Source of the DNA: JAAYZM01 sp964510785
Lineage (GTDB): Bacteria > Actinomycetota > Actinomycetes > Actinomycetales > Cellulomonadaceae
NCBI GenBank assembly: GCA_964510785.1
Contig: CAZECM010000065.1
Coordinates: 1-16,158, forward strand
Direction: 5' to 3'
DNA length: 16,158 bases
Part shown: positions 1 to 7,487 of the stretch, piece by piece
Layout: every line of letters begins with the position of its first letter
How positions within the stretch are numbered: position 1 is the stretch's first letter
Made by a program: the position numbers and the translations under genes
The notes under the pieces: model-generated
Seen by the model: only the letters and a program-made list of their open reading frames with translations
Databases searched by the model: none
What the model was told of the DNA's origin: nothing

Positions 1-10
1 GGGGGGGGGC

Positions 11-835
11 TCAGTTCTCCGGGTCGGGGACCGCGTGGGGGAGGCGGTGCATGAGGATCGACTCGGCGTCGCGCGTCTCGGCGGTGCGCAGGGCGTTCGC
101 GTACTCGCGGTCGCGGCGCTCGGCGAGGACGGCGACCAAGAAGTACTCGGCGTGCGTGCCCGGCGGGGGAGCGGGCGCGACGTAGGCCGACACCTGGGCC
201 GCGAGCTCGTTGCCGAGCTGGGTACGTGACTCCGGGTGGAGGGTCGCGGTGCGGCGCAGGAACTGCCGGGTCGCGAGGGCCAGGCCGTCCGGGAGACGTC
301 GCATGTCCGCCGCGTGCGCCCAGCCGGCGAGGTGCGCAGGCATCTGGAGCGCTCGGTCGACCTGGGCACCGCCGCTGATCCGCACGGCGTAGGTCCCCGC
401 GAGGATGTCGCCGATGCGCTTGCCGCGCGGGTGCACCACGGACGTGATGACGGCGGCGGACGCGAGGGTGAGCCAGAACTCGCCGACGCCCGTGAGCGCA
501 CGGACGAACGCGTGCCGGAACCGTACGGGGCCGCCGTCGTCGCGCACGATCCGTACACCCATCGCGAGCTTGCCGATGCTGCGTCCCCGGGAGAGCGTCT
601 CGATGGTGGTCGGGACGATGACCATGATCAGGGCGAGGCCCAGGACGCTCAGGGCGGTCGCGAGCCCCTCGTCCTCGAGGGACGCGGCGAGGACGAACAG
701 GAGCATGAGCAGCCCGTAGCCCGCCACGAGGTAGACGAGGGCGTCGATGACCCCGCCGATCACGCGCACACCGAAGGACACCGGCTGGGCGTCGAGGAGG
801 ACGCCTTCACCGGTGAGGATCTCGTCTCGTTGCAT
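11..835 (-). CDS. RDD family membrane protein
   Basis: This is a 274-residue membrane protein whose first 150 or so residues form an RDD domain. Visible are the arginine and aspartate of the first helix (R24, D31), hydrophobic stretches near residues 26-50, 58-78 and 112-134, and the typical RGRSIGKLAMGVRIVRDDG segment before the third helix. The last 120 residues are soluble, alanine- and arginine-rich, and unrecognised. The ATG start has a strong Shine-Dalgarno sequence (AGGGAGG, complement of 845-851) nine bases upstream. RDD proteins are poorly understood; some act in ion exchange, and the biochemical role here is unknown. It is divergent from the SpoIIM-like gene, a common actinobacterial pairing beside MoxR and DUF58 genes, which suggests membership of the same membrane module. 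The family call is firm; the function is not. Confidence 0.9.
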   Translation of the reverse strand: MQRDEILTGEGVLLDAQPVSFGVRVIGGVIDALVYLVAGYGLLMLLFVLAASLEDEGLATALSVLGLALIMVIVPTTIETLSRGRSIGKLAMGVRIVRDDGGPVRFRHAFVRALTGVGEFWLTLASAAVITSVVHPRGKRIGDILAGTYAVRISGGAQVDRALQMPAHLAGWAHAADMRRLPDGLALATRQFLRRTATLHPESRTQLGNELAAQVSAYVAPAPPPGTHAEYFLVAVLAERRDREYANALRTAETRDAESILMHRLPHAVPDPEN

Positions 836-873
836 GTGCCGTGACCTCCCTTCGCTATGGCAGGGTATCGGGC
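836..873. promoter_or_regulatory. Divergent intergenic region between the RDD and SpoIIM genes
   Basis: Only 38 bp separate the two divergent starts if the SpoIIM gene begins at 874. Read on the minus strand it holds TACCCT (complement of 862-867), matching the TAnnnT form of an actinobacterial -10 box, and then the AGGGAGG ribosome site of the RDD gene. On the plus strand, AGGG at 862-865 lies eight bases before the GTG at 874. No convincing -35 element is visible. The promoters for the two genes would have to overlap here. Confidence 0.4.
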
Positions 874-1863
874 GTGGACCTCGACGCCTTCACCGCGGCG
901 CGCACCGAGCGCTGGGCACGCCTCGACGAGCTGGGCCGAGCGCGACGCCTCACCGGTGCCGAGGCGGACGAGCTCGTGCGGCTCTACCAGTCAGTCGCGA
1001 CCGACCTGTCCCAGGTGCGCGCCGCCGCACCGGACCCCAGCACCGTCACCCACCTGTCACAGCTCCTCGCGCGCACGCGCGTGGCGATCTCGGGGGCGCA
1101 CGAGCCGTCGTGGCGCGACGTCGTCCGCTTCCTCGTGGTGACCCTGCCCGCGGCGTTCTACCGGATCCGGTGGTGGACCGTGGCCGTCATGGTCTCGTTC
1201 CTCGTGATCGGCACCCTCGCCGGGTGGTACGTGTGGGCGAACGAGGACGTGCTCAACAACTTCATGGACCCCGTGGACCAGACGGAGTACGTCAACAACG
1301 CCTTCGAGAGCTACTACGACCCCGGCGTCGGGTTCGCGGCGATGGTGTGGACCAACAACGCGTGGCTCGCCGCCCAGTGCGTGGGGCTCGGCATCAGCGG
1401 GATATGGCCCGTGCTCGTCCAGGTGCAGAACGCCGTGTTCGTCGGGGCGACGGGCGGCATGATGGCCCACCACGGCGCGCTCGACGTGTTCCTGAGCCTC
1501 ATCGCCCCGCACGGCATGCTCGAGCTCACCGCGATCTGGATCGCGGGGGCGGCGGGGCTGCGCATCTTCTGGACGTGGGTGGTCCCGGGGCCACGGCCGC
1601 GCGGGCGGGCGCTCGCGGAAGAGGGCCGCTCGCTGTTCACCGTGGCGATCGGGCTCGTGGGCGTGCTCGGGGTCTCGGGGCTCGTCGAGGGCTTCGTCAC
1701 GGGCTCGGGACTGCCCTCGTGGCTCAAGATCTTCATCGGCGCCGTCGTGCTCGCGGGGTACTGGGTCTACACGATCGTGCTCGGACGACGAGCCGTCGCG
1801 ACCGGCGAGACGGGCGACCTCGACGCCGACCAGGCGGGCGCCGTGGTCCCCCTCGCGGCGTAG
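874..1863 (+). CDS. SpoIIM-like stage II sporulation protein M family membrane protein
   Basis: This is a polytopic membrane protein of about 329 residues related to SpoIIM. A soluble helical N-terminus (DLDAFTAARTERWARLDEL) is followed by several hydrophobic segments. The family-typical PHGMLELTAIWIAGAAG stretch lies in the middle of the membrane domain, and the tail is short and polar. In endospore formers SpoIIM belongs to the engulfment machinery; actinobacteria with no spores keep homologues beside MoxR, DUF58 and RDD genes, where the role is unknown. I place the start at GTG 874 rather than the in-frame GTG at 841. The 841 start lies inside the ribosome-binding region of the divergent gene and has no Shine-Dalgarno of its own, while 874 gives the usual VDLDAF-type N-terminus. 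It converges on the DUF58 gene. Confidence 0.88.
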   Translation: MDLDAFTAARTERWARLDELGRARRLTGAEADELVRLYQSVATDLSQVRAAAPDPSTVTHLSQLLARTRVAISGAHEPSWRDVVRFLVVTLPAAFYRIRWWTVAVMVSFLVIGTLAGWYVWANEDVLNNFMDPVDQTEYVNNAFESYYDPGVGFAAMVWTNNAWLAAQCVGLGISGIWPVLVQVQNAVFVGATGGMMAHHGALDVFLSLIAPHGMLELTAIWIAGAAGLRIFWTWVVPGPRPRGRALAEEGRSLFTVAIGLVGVLGVSGLVEGFVTGSGLPSWLKIFIGAVVLAGYWVYTIVLGRRAVATGETGDLDADQAGAVVPLAA

Positions 1864-1888
1864 CGCGGCACGGGAGCGACGGCCGGGG

Positions 1889-1909
1889 CGGTCGGCTCAG
1901 AGCCGGCCG
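1889..1909. terminator. Hairpin between convergent SpoIIM and DUF58 genes
   Basis: GGTCGGCT at 1890-1897 pairs with AGCCGGCC at 1901-1908 around a CAG loop, with one G-U pair, extended by a C-G pair at 1889/1909. The stem covers the stop codon of the DUF58 gene and lies 25 bp after the SpoIIM stop. There is no T-tract on either strand, so this is at best a stem-only bidirectional terminator. Confidence 0.35.
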
Positions 1910-3181
1910 GCGGCCTTGAGCGCGAGGTAGGCGTCGGCGAGCTTCGGGGCGAGGTCGTCGGGCAGGGCGTCGACCACCTCGGCGCCGCGCTGGCGCAACC
2001 GCATCGTCACGGCGGCCCGCTCGAGCTCGGCCCGCTCGGCTGCGGCGGCGTCGAACACCTCGTGCGCGTCGGCCCGCCCGGCCCGCAGCAGGTCGACCTC
2101 CGGGTCGCGCACCGAGGCGACCACGACCTGGTGGTCGAGCCGCGCGACGGCCTCGAGCAGACCGGACTCGGCCGCGGAGGGCTCGATCGCCGTGAGCAGC
2201 ACCACGAGCGCGCGCTGCGAGAGCCGCTCCTGCACCACGGTGACGGCCCCCGACCAGTCCATCTCGGTGAGCTCGGGCTCGACGGTCGCGAGCGCCTCGG
2301 CCATCGCGGGCATGAGCCGCGAGCCGTGCATCCCCGCGACGCGCACCCGGGCGCGCGTCGAAGGCCACGAGCTCGACGCGGTCCCCGGCGTGCGACGCGA
2401 GTGCGGACAGCAGCAGTGCGGCCTCGATCGAGGCATCGATCCGGGGAGCGTCTCCCACGCGCAGCGCCGAGGTGCGCGCCGTGTCGAGCACGAGGAGCAC
2501 CCGCCGGTCGCGCTCGGGGCGCCACGTGCGCACCACCACCTCGGAGCGCCGGGCCGTGGCGCGCCAGTCGATGGACCGCACGTCGTCGCCGATCACGTAC
2601 TCGCGCAGCGAGTCGAACTCTGTGCCCTGCCCGCGCACCTGCACGGCCGCGCGCCCGTCGAGCTCGCGCAGCCGGGCCAAGCGGCTCGGGAGGTGCTTGC
2701 GGGAGGCGAACTCGGGCAGCACGCGCAGCCGCCCGGGAACCTCGAGGGACGCCTGCCGGGCGGCGAGCCCCGCGGGACCGAACGAGCGGATCGTCACGCG
2801 GTCCGCCTCGCGGTCACCGCGGCGCGACGGGAGCAGCGCCGTGCGCAGCCGCACGGACTCGCCGTCGGGCAGGTCCACGGCGTGCCGGTTGTCCACCGCC
2901 CCGGCGGAGGGCTGCCACGCGTCGCGCACGAGCCCTCGCAGCCGCCGCCCCGAGGAGTTGGTCAGCGTGAGCTCGCTCGTCGCGGGCTCGCTGAGCCGCA
3001 CGGCGGCGGGCACGCGCCGGCGCACCACGACCTGCCGGGGGGACGCGGCGAGCCGGGCGTCGACGACGCACGCGACGACGACGAGCGCGAGCCAGCCGAG
3101 CCACGTCGCGTGCACCGGCACGAGCGCCACGACCGGTACCCCGAGCGCCACGAGGAGGGCGGCGCGCCCCGTGGGGACCAT
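1897..3181 (-). pseudogene. DUF58 domain protein, frameshifted near 2350
   Basis: The gene starts at ATG 3181, one base after the MoxR stop. It has two hydrophobic stretches within residues 7-38 and the DUF58 signature REYVIGDDVRSIDWRATARR at about residues 193-212, leading into a vWA-like fold (LLVLDTARTS). The frame then breaks. Family-like sequence up to LVAFDA lies in one frame, and VRVAGMHGSRLMPAMAEALA onward, to the TGA at 1897, lies in another. The span is 1,285 bp, one more than a multiple of three; removing one base from the CCCGGG tract at 2346-2351 restores a continuous protein of about 427 residues, normal for the family. Uncorrected, translation runs on to 1733 as arginine-rich nonsense. 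DUF58 proteins are usual partners of MoxR ATPases. A sequencing error is as likely as a true lesion. Confidence 0.82.
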
Positions 3182-3182
3182 G

Positions 3183-4394
3183 TCAGCGCGGGACGGGGAC
3201 CGAGGCGAGCACCGTGTCGAGCACGGTCTCCGCGTTCACGCCCTCCAGCTCGGCCTCGGGGCGTAGCTGCACCCGGTGGCGCAGCGTCGGGTGGGCGAGC
3301 GCCTTGACGTCGTCGGGCGTGACGTAGGTGCGCCCCGAGAGCCACGCCCACGCGCGCGAGGTCGCGAGCAGCGCCGTGGCACCGCGTGGGGACACCCCGA
3401 GGGACAACGACGGCGACAACCGGGTCGCGCGGCACACGTCCACGATGTAGCCGAGCACCTCCGGGGAGACGGCCACGGTGGCGACCTCCGCGCGTGCGGC
3501 CTCGAGCACGGCGCGGTCCGCGACGGGGCTCACGCCGGCCGCCACGAGGTTGCGCGGGTCGAAGCCCGCCGCGTGCCGGGCGATCACCTCGATCTCGTCC
3601 GTGCGCTCGGGCAGCGGCAGCAGCAGCTTGAGCAGGAAACGGTCGAGCTGGGCCTCCGGGAGCGGGTACGTGCCCTCGTACTCGACGGGGTTCTGCGTCG
3701 CGATCACGAGGAACGGGTCGGGCAGCGGGCGCGGCGTCCCGTCGACCGAGACCTGGCGCTCCTCCATGGCCTCGAGGAGCGAGGCCTGCGTCTTGGGGGG
3801 CGTGCGGTTGATCTCGTCCGCGAGCAGCAGGTTCGTGAACACGGGGCCCTCACGGAACGAGAACTCCGCCGTGCGCGCGTCGTACACGAGCGAGCCCGTG
3901 ACGTCCCCGGGCATGAGGTCGGGCGTGAACTGCACGCGCTTGGTGCCGAGGTCGAGCGCGCCGGACAGGGTGCGCACGAGCAGGGTCTTGGCGACGCCGG
4001 GCACGCCCTCGAGGAGCACGTGGCCGCGGCACAGCAGCGCGATGACGAGCCCCGTGACGGCGGCATCCTGCCCGACGACGGCCTTCGCCACCTCGGTGCG
4101 CACCGCCGCGAGCCGTTGCCGCAGCTCGACCGAGGCCGCCGACTGCGGTGGTGGCCCCGCGGGGGCCGGGGGGGCCGCGTGGGGCTCGTGCGGCGTCAGG
4201 ACGCCGGGGACCGGTGGCTCGGCGACGGCCGGTGGCTCGGCGGGCGCGAGCGGCTCGGCGACGGCCGGCGGCTCCGCGATGCCGACCGGCACCTCGGGCG
4301 CTCCGGGCACCTCTGGCGTCAGGGGCTGCGGCGTGAACTGCGGCTCGGGCAGGCCGGGAACCTGGTCGGGCTCGGGCTGGTGGGGCTCCGTCAC
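3183..4394 (-). CDS. MoxR family AAA+ ATPase with proline-rich N-terminal tail
   Basis: This is a 403-residue MoxR ATPase. The AAA+ core begins near residue 88. Walker A is GVPGVAKT at 130-137, Walker B ends in ADE with D193 and E194, and ATQNPVEYEGTYPLPEAQLD near 228-247 is the MoxR sensor region, followed by the C-terminal helical lid. MoxR proteins are chaperone-like ATPases that mature or regulate vWA-domain partners; the adjoining DUF58 gene is the obvious partner. The GTG start at 4394 shares a GTGA overlap with the DUF4350 stop, so translation is coupled. The extra first 88 residues are unusual: they are proline-, alanine- and glutamate-rich, with a duplicated 12-residue unit AEPPAVAEP(L/P)(A/V)P. 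A start near residue 88 is possible but would break the coupling overlap. Confidence 0.95.
   Translation of the reverse strand: MTEPHQPEPDQVPGLPEPQFTPQPLTPEVPGAPEVPVGIAEPPAVAEPLAPAEPPAVAEPPVPGVLTPHEPHAAPPAPAGPPPQSAASVELRQRLAAVRTEVAKAVVGQDAAVTGLVIALLCRGHVLLEGVPGVAKTLLVRTLSGALDLGTKRVQFTPDLMPGDVTGSLVYDARTAEFSFREGPVFTNLLLADEINRTPPKTQASLLEAMEERQVSVDGTPRPLPDPFLVIATQNPVEYEGTYPLPEAQLDRFLLKLLLPLPERTDEIEVIARHAAGFDPRNLVAAGVSPVADRAVLEAARAEVATVAVSPEVLGYIVDVCRATRLSPSLSLGVSPRGATALLATSRAWAWLSGRTYVTPDDVKALAHPTLRHRVQLRPEAELEGVNAETVLDTVLASVPVPR
4216..4274 (-). repeat. 36-bp direct duplication in the MoxR N-terminal tail
   Basis: A 23-bp segment at 4216-4238 recurs at 4252-4274 with one mismatch. The offset of 36 bp is exactly 12 codons, so the repeat keeps the frame and encodes two AEPPAVAEP units in the disordered tail. 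Confidence 0.8.
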
Positions 4395-5617
4395 GGTCGG
4401 TGGACCTCGCTTTCCAGGCGGTCGAGTTCTCGGGCCAAGTGTGTCAGCCCGGTGTCGGAGGTGGGCGGGGGCCCGTAGAGCAGCAGGGCGACCTCGTCGC
4501 GGGAACGCCCCGAAGCGTAGGACACCTCGTCGAGGATCGCCTGGGCGCCCGCGGAGCGGGGCAGGCCGAGCCGCTGCGCGCACCGGCTCGCCGTCGCGGC
4601 ACGCAGGGCCGCTCCCGCGTGCCCGTAGGACCGGGAGCGCCGGTACAGGCGCCCGCGCCCGCGCGTCACCTCGGAGGACTGCACGACGACGGGCAGCGGC
4701 TCGGCGACGAGCGGCCCGAGCCGACGTCCCCGCCACAGGGCGACGAACACGACGAGGACGAACAGCTGGATCGCGGCGAATCCGACCCACCCGGGGACGA
4801 GCTGCCCGATGCCGACGCTCGAGGGGCCGGAGTCGAGCCCGAGGAGGTCGCCGGCGTCGGGGGTGTACCAGACGAGGTCGGCGTTGCGGCCGAGGAGCCG
4901 GAGCGCGAGCGCCGCGTTGCCGTCGGAGTCGAGCGCACCGTTCGTGAGAGGGAGCGACGTCGCGAGCGCCGCGACGTACCGGCCGTCCACGGTGGTCACG
5001 GCGAGGCCTGCGGCACCCTCGCCGTCGGCGAAGCACAGCGTCACGTCGTCGCTCGTGGCACCGAAGCCGGAGTTGGACCAGACGAGCGACCCCGCGACCG
5101 TCGCGTCCGGGTCCGTGCACCGCGCCTCGAAGGCCTCGGGCGAGGCGCCCCACGAGTACTCCGAGTAGATCGAGGGCGCGTACTCGGACACGAGGTAGTC
5201 GGGCTCCACGAGCACGAGGTCCGCGGCGGTGCCGGCGAGCCGGGCCGCGTGCTCCTCGTAGAGCAGCGAGTGGCTCGTGACGAGCAGCGTGGACCCCGGT
5301 CCAGCGAGCGCCACGGCGTCGGCGAGCCGCGAGACGTGGTGCACGCGCACGCCCTGGCGACCCAGGATCTGGGCGACGGCCCGCGAACCGTTGTCGGCCG
5401 TGCTGTCGGGCGCGAGCGGGTCGGTCGACGTGCGGGGCTCGGGCAGCACCGCGGTCAGGGCGAGGACGGCGAGCAGGACGACGCCGCCCACGACGCGGCG
5501 CACGATCCGCCGACGGCGGGGGGCGGGTGCCGGACCACCGGAAGGAGCGTCCCAGGGTGCGCCCGACGTGGGTGTGCCCGGGGCCGGACCGACCGCGTGG
5601 GGCGCCGTCGTCGTCAT
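4391..5617 (-). CDS. DUF4350 domain membrane protein
   Basis: This 408-residue protein has a proline-rich cytoplasmic N-terminus ending in RRRR, a first membrane helix at about residues 44-58, and a DUF4350 region with an ordered alpha/beta pattern (STADNGSRAVAQILGRQGV, then STLLVTSHSLL and DLVLVEPDYL). A second helix lies near 275-297 (GWVGFAAIQLFVLVVFVALW), followed by a positively charged cytosolic tail. The DUF4350 portion would therefore lie outside the membrane. Two cysteines in it (in ARCTD and LCFAD) could form a disulfide. The ATG overlaps the DUF4129 stop as ATGA, and the stop overlaps the MoxR start, so it lies in the middle of a coupled operon. No enzymatic motif is recognised; a structural or substrate-binding role with MoxR and DUF58 is inferred from neighbours. 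Confidence 0.88.
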   Translation of the reverse strand: MTTTAPHAVGPAPGTPTSGAPWDAPSGGPAPAPRRRRIVRRVVGGVVLLAVLALTAVLPEPRTSTDPLAPDSTADNGSRAVAQILGRQGVRVHHVSRLADAVALAGPGSTLLVTSHSLLYEEHAARLAGTAADLVLVEPDYLVSEYAPSIYSEYSWGASPEAFEARCTDPDATVAGSLVWSNSGFGATSDDVTLCFADGEGAAGLAVTTVDGRYVAALATSLPLTNGALDSDGNAALALRLLGRNADLVWYTPDAGDLLGLDSGPSSVGIGQLVPGWVGFAAIQLFVLVVFVALWRGRRLGPLVAEPLPVVVQSSEVTRGRGRLYRRSRSYGHAGAALRAATASRCAQRLGLPRSAGAQAILDEVSYASGRSRDEVALLLYGPPPTSDTGLTHLARELDRLESEVHRP

Positions 5618-6267
5618 GGTGCGGCCTCCGCGAGCGCCCGCGGCCGGCTCGCCTGGGCCGACTCGTCGAGCGACGCGAGCGAACGGTACTCGGCCTCGGA
5701 ACCCACGGCTTCGCCGTAGCAGACCTCGTCGAAGAGCGCGCTCGCGGCGGCGAGCTCGTCACGCAGGGCCGGGAGCACCACACCGGCGTCGACGGCGACC
5801 TCGTGGGCGGTGCGGCCCGCCCGCTCCTCGAGCAGCGTACGCTCCTCGAGGCCGCGCACGAGCGCCCGGAAACGGTCGAGGACGGCGGCGTGCCAGTCGC
5901 CCCGGTCCGCAGCCGCGGCGGAGGCGATGCGCATCTCGACGGCCGTGCGGTCGTCCTCGGTGTCGAAGACGAGCCGGTCGGCTGCGCTCCGCCGCGAGCG
6001 CCGCACGGGACCCGCGACCCACAGGGCGATGAGGCCGACGACGACGATCACCCCGAGCAGCGCGATCCCGATCATGCGCGGGTCGATCGAGGACGCCTGC
6101 CCCTCCCCGAAGATCCGCCCGATGAGCTCCATGACCCAGTCCATGATGCGTTCGAGCAGGCTCTTGCCCTGGTGGTAGGCGGGTTCGGCGAGCTCCTCGC
6201 GGGCCCAGCGGCGCGCGGTGTCGGCATCGGGCACGACGGGGACCGCGCCGGGGAGCCAGCGGGTCAC
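5614..6267 (-). CDS. DUF4129 domain membrane protein
   Basis: This is a 217-residue protein with one clear membrane helix (about residues 65-86, MIGIALLGVIVVVGLIALWV) preceded by an amphipathic segment at 38-53. The C-terminal cytosolic DUF4129 domain, about residues 105-200, contains the conserved pattern LEERTLLEERAGRTAHE and the FDEVCYGEAVGSEAEYRSL end motif. In other bacteria this domain is often fused to the C-terminus of membrane transglutaminase-like proteins; here it stands alone, with no transglutaminase domain. It starts at GTG 6267, overlapping the stop of the upstream membrane protein as GTGA, and ends overlapping the DUF4350 start. It is probably part of the same membrane complex as the MoxR/DUF58 pair; its direct activity is unknown. 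Confidence 0.88.
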   Translation of the reverse strand: MTRWLPGAVPVVPDADTARRWAREELAEPAYHQGKSLLERIMDWVMELIGRIFGEGQASSIDPRMIGIALLGVIVVVGLIALWVAGPVRRSRRSAADRLVFDTEDDRTAVEMRIASAAAADRGDWHAAVLDRFRALVRGLEERTLLEERAGRTAHEVAVDAGVVLPALRDELAAASALFDEVCYGEAVGSEAEYRSLASLDESAQASRPRALAEAAP

Positions 6268-7418
6268 GGCACGTCCGCGGCGGCGCGGGCGAGCGCGACG
6301 TCGAGGCCCTCGCGCCGCATGCGCACGTCGATGTACTGCAGCGCGATGACGGCCGCGAGGAACACCGTGGACAGCGTCTGGGCGATGACGAGGACGGCGG
6401 CGTTGACGAGGAGCGGGGCGAGGTCCGTCGGGCTCGCCGTCGGGAACACGAGCGCGACGACGAGCGAGCCGGGCACGGCGACGACGCTCGTGACGACCAC
6501 GACGATGATGCCGGCGAGCAGCGTGATGCCGAACAGACGCCAGAAGCTCCCACGGGTCAGCCGCCAGCCGCGAGCGATGCCGCGCCACAGCGGCTGGTTC
6601 TCCAGGACGAGGACGGCGGGCACGAGGAGGGTCCGTACGAGCAGCCACACCGAGAGCACCACGAGGCCTGCGAGCCCCCCGAGGATCGTCAGGACTACGA
6701 GGCCGATCTGGTCGTTCGAGGCGAACACGACCACGAGGCCCACCACGAGCAGCGTCGCGACGACGAACACGAGGTTGAGCAGGAGCGAGAAGCCGACGAG
6801 CGCGAGCGCGTGCGGGCGTACGCGACCCCAGACCTCGCCCGCGCCGACCCGCTGCCCGATGACGGACCGGCTCACCGAGACGATGAGGAGACCCGTGAGG
6901 ACGGAGATGGCGATGCCGAGCGTCGGGGTGGTCGTCAGGAACTGGGCGAGGCTCGCCGAGAGGGAGTCGGCGAGGTACTCCTCCATCTCGTCGAGACCGT
7001 CGAGGACTCCCACGAACGAACCCGCGAGGAGCCCCTGGACGTACCACTGCAGCACCGACTGCACGGCGACCGTGACGGTCACGATGGCGGCCGTCATGCC
7101 GAACATGACACCGGGGTTGGCGCGCACCGAGCGGAACGCGCCGTCGAGCACCTCGCCCACGGTCAGCGGGCGCAGCGGGACGATGCCCGGACGCAGCGCC
7201 GTGCGCATGGCCGCGTAGCCCGCGGGCGGCGGGCCTTGGGGGGTGGGCGCTGGGGGCTGCGAGGGCGGGACGGGTTGGCCGTATCCCGGCGTCGGACCGT
7301 ATCCGGGGGCCCCGTGAGCCGGTCCCCATCCCGCCCCGGTGCCATAGCCGGGCCCCGGGTCCTGCGGCTGGGACGGCTGCGTCCAGGGGGACCCGCTGCC
7401 CTCGGGAGTGCTCGTCAT
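6264..7418 (-). CDS. Glycerophosphodiester phosphodiesterase membrane-domain-like six-TM protein
   Basis: This is the first gene of the minus-strand operon and encodes 384 residues. The first 70 or so are proline-, glycine- and tyrosine-rich with GYG repeats and look disordered. The membrane domain follows, with about six helices near residues 104-126, 165-187, 205-232, 240-270, 297-326 and 335-362, ending in the family-typical QYIDVRMRREGLD motif. The PLRPLTVGEVLDGAFRSVRANPGVM stretch that opens the domain is also characteristic. It resembles the membrane domain attached to some glycerophosphodiester phosphodiesterases, but no phosphodiesterase catalytic domain is present, so it should not be called an enzyme. 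The start at ATG 7418 has no Shine-Dalgarno, and a possible -10 box lies six bases before the ATG, suggesting a leaderless transcript. It is divergent from mtrA. Confidence 0.85.
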   Translation of the reverse strand: MTSTPEGSGSPWTQPSQPQDPGPGYGTGAGWGPAHGAPGYGPTPGYGQPVPPSQPPAPTPQGPPPAGYAAMRTALRPGIVPLRPLTVGEVLDGAFRSVRANPGVMFGMTAAIVTVTVAVQSVLQWYVQGLLAGSFVGVLDGLDEMEEYLADSLSASLAQFLTTTPTLGIAISVLTGLLIVSVSRSVIGQRVGAGEVWGRVRPHALALVGFSLLLNLVFVVATLLVVGLVVVFASNDQIGLVVLTILGGLAGLVVLSVWLLVRTLLVPAVLVLENQPLWRGIARGWRLTRGSFWRLFGITLLAGIIVVVVTSVVAVPGSLVVALVFPTASPTDLAPLLVNAAVLVIAQTLSTVFLAAVIALQYIDVRMRREGLDVALARAAADVP

Positions 7419-7487
7419 GCCGTCATCGTGCCACGCGAGCGGGGGAGAAATGACGTCCTGTCTCGCGCGAGGTGCCACGATAGGGGC
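7419..7487. promoter_or_regulatory. Divergent promoter region between the minus-strand operon and mtrA
   Basis: This 69-bp spacer separates two ATG codons. On each strand CACGAT, one mismatch from the TAnnnT-type box TACGAT, sits exactly six bases before the ATG: 7476-7481 on plus and the complement of 7425-7430 on minus. Neither start has a well-spaced Shine-Dalgarno. This is the layout expected for two leaderless promoters facing away from each other. The two ends form an imperfect inverted repeat. No clear -35 hexamers or MtrA box were identified. Confidence 0.5.

Noticed and set aside
1..10. Run of nine G at the window edge
   Set aside because: It sits just outside the RDD gene and is cut by the window boundary, so its true length and context are unknown. 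It is more likely a homopolymer tract than a feature.
841..873. Upstream GTG start at 841 for the SpoIIM-like gene
   Set aside because: It lies within the Shine-Dalgarno region of the divergent RDD gene, has no ribosome site, and adds eleven residues without family character. It cannot be excluded fully.
2340..2360. Programmed frameshifting in the DUF58 gene
   Set aside because: No slippery heptamer or obvious downstream pseudoknot was seen, and the family is not known for recoding. A single-base insertion in CCCGGG is simpler.
3183..5783. Very long minus-strand frame of 866 codons
   Set aside because: Only the last 403 codons from GTG 4394 look like protein (MoxR). The upstream part is arginine-rich shadow of the DUF4350 gene, typical at this GC content.
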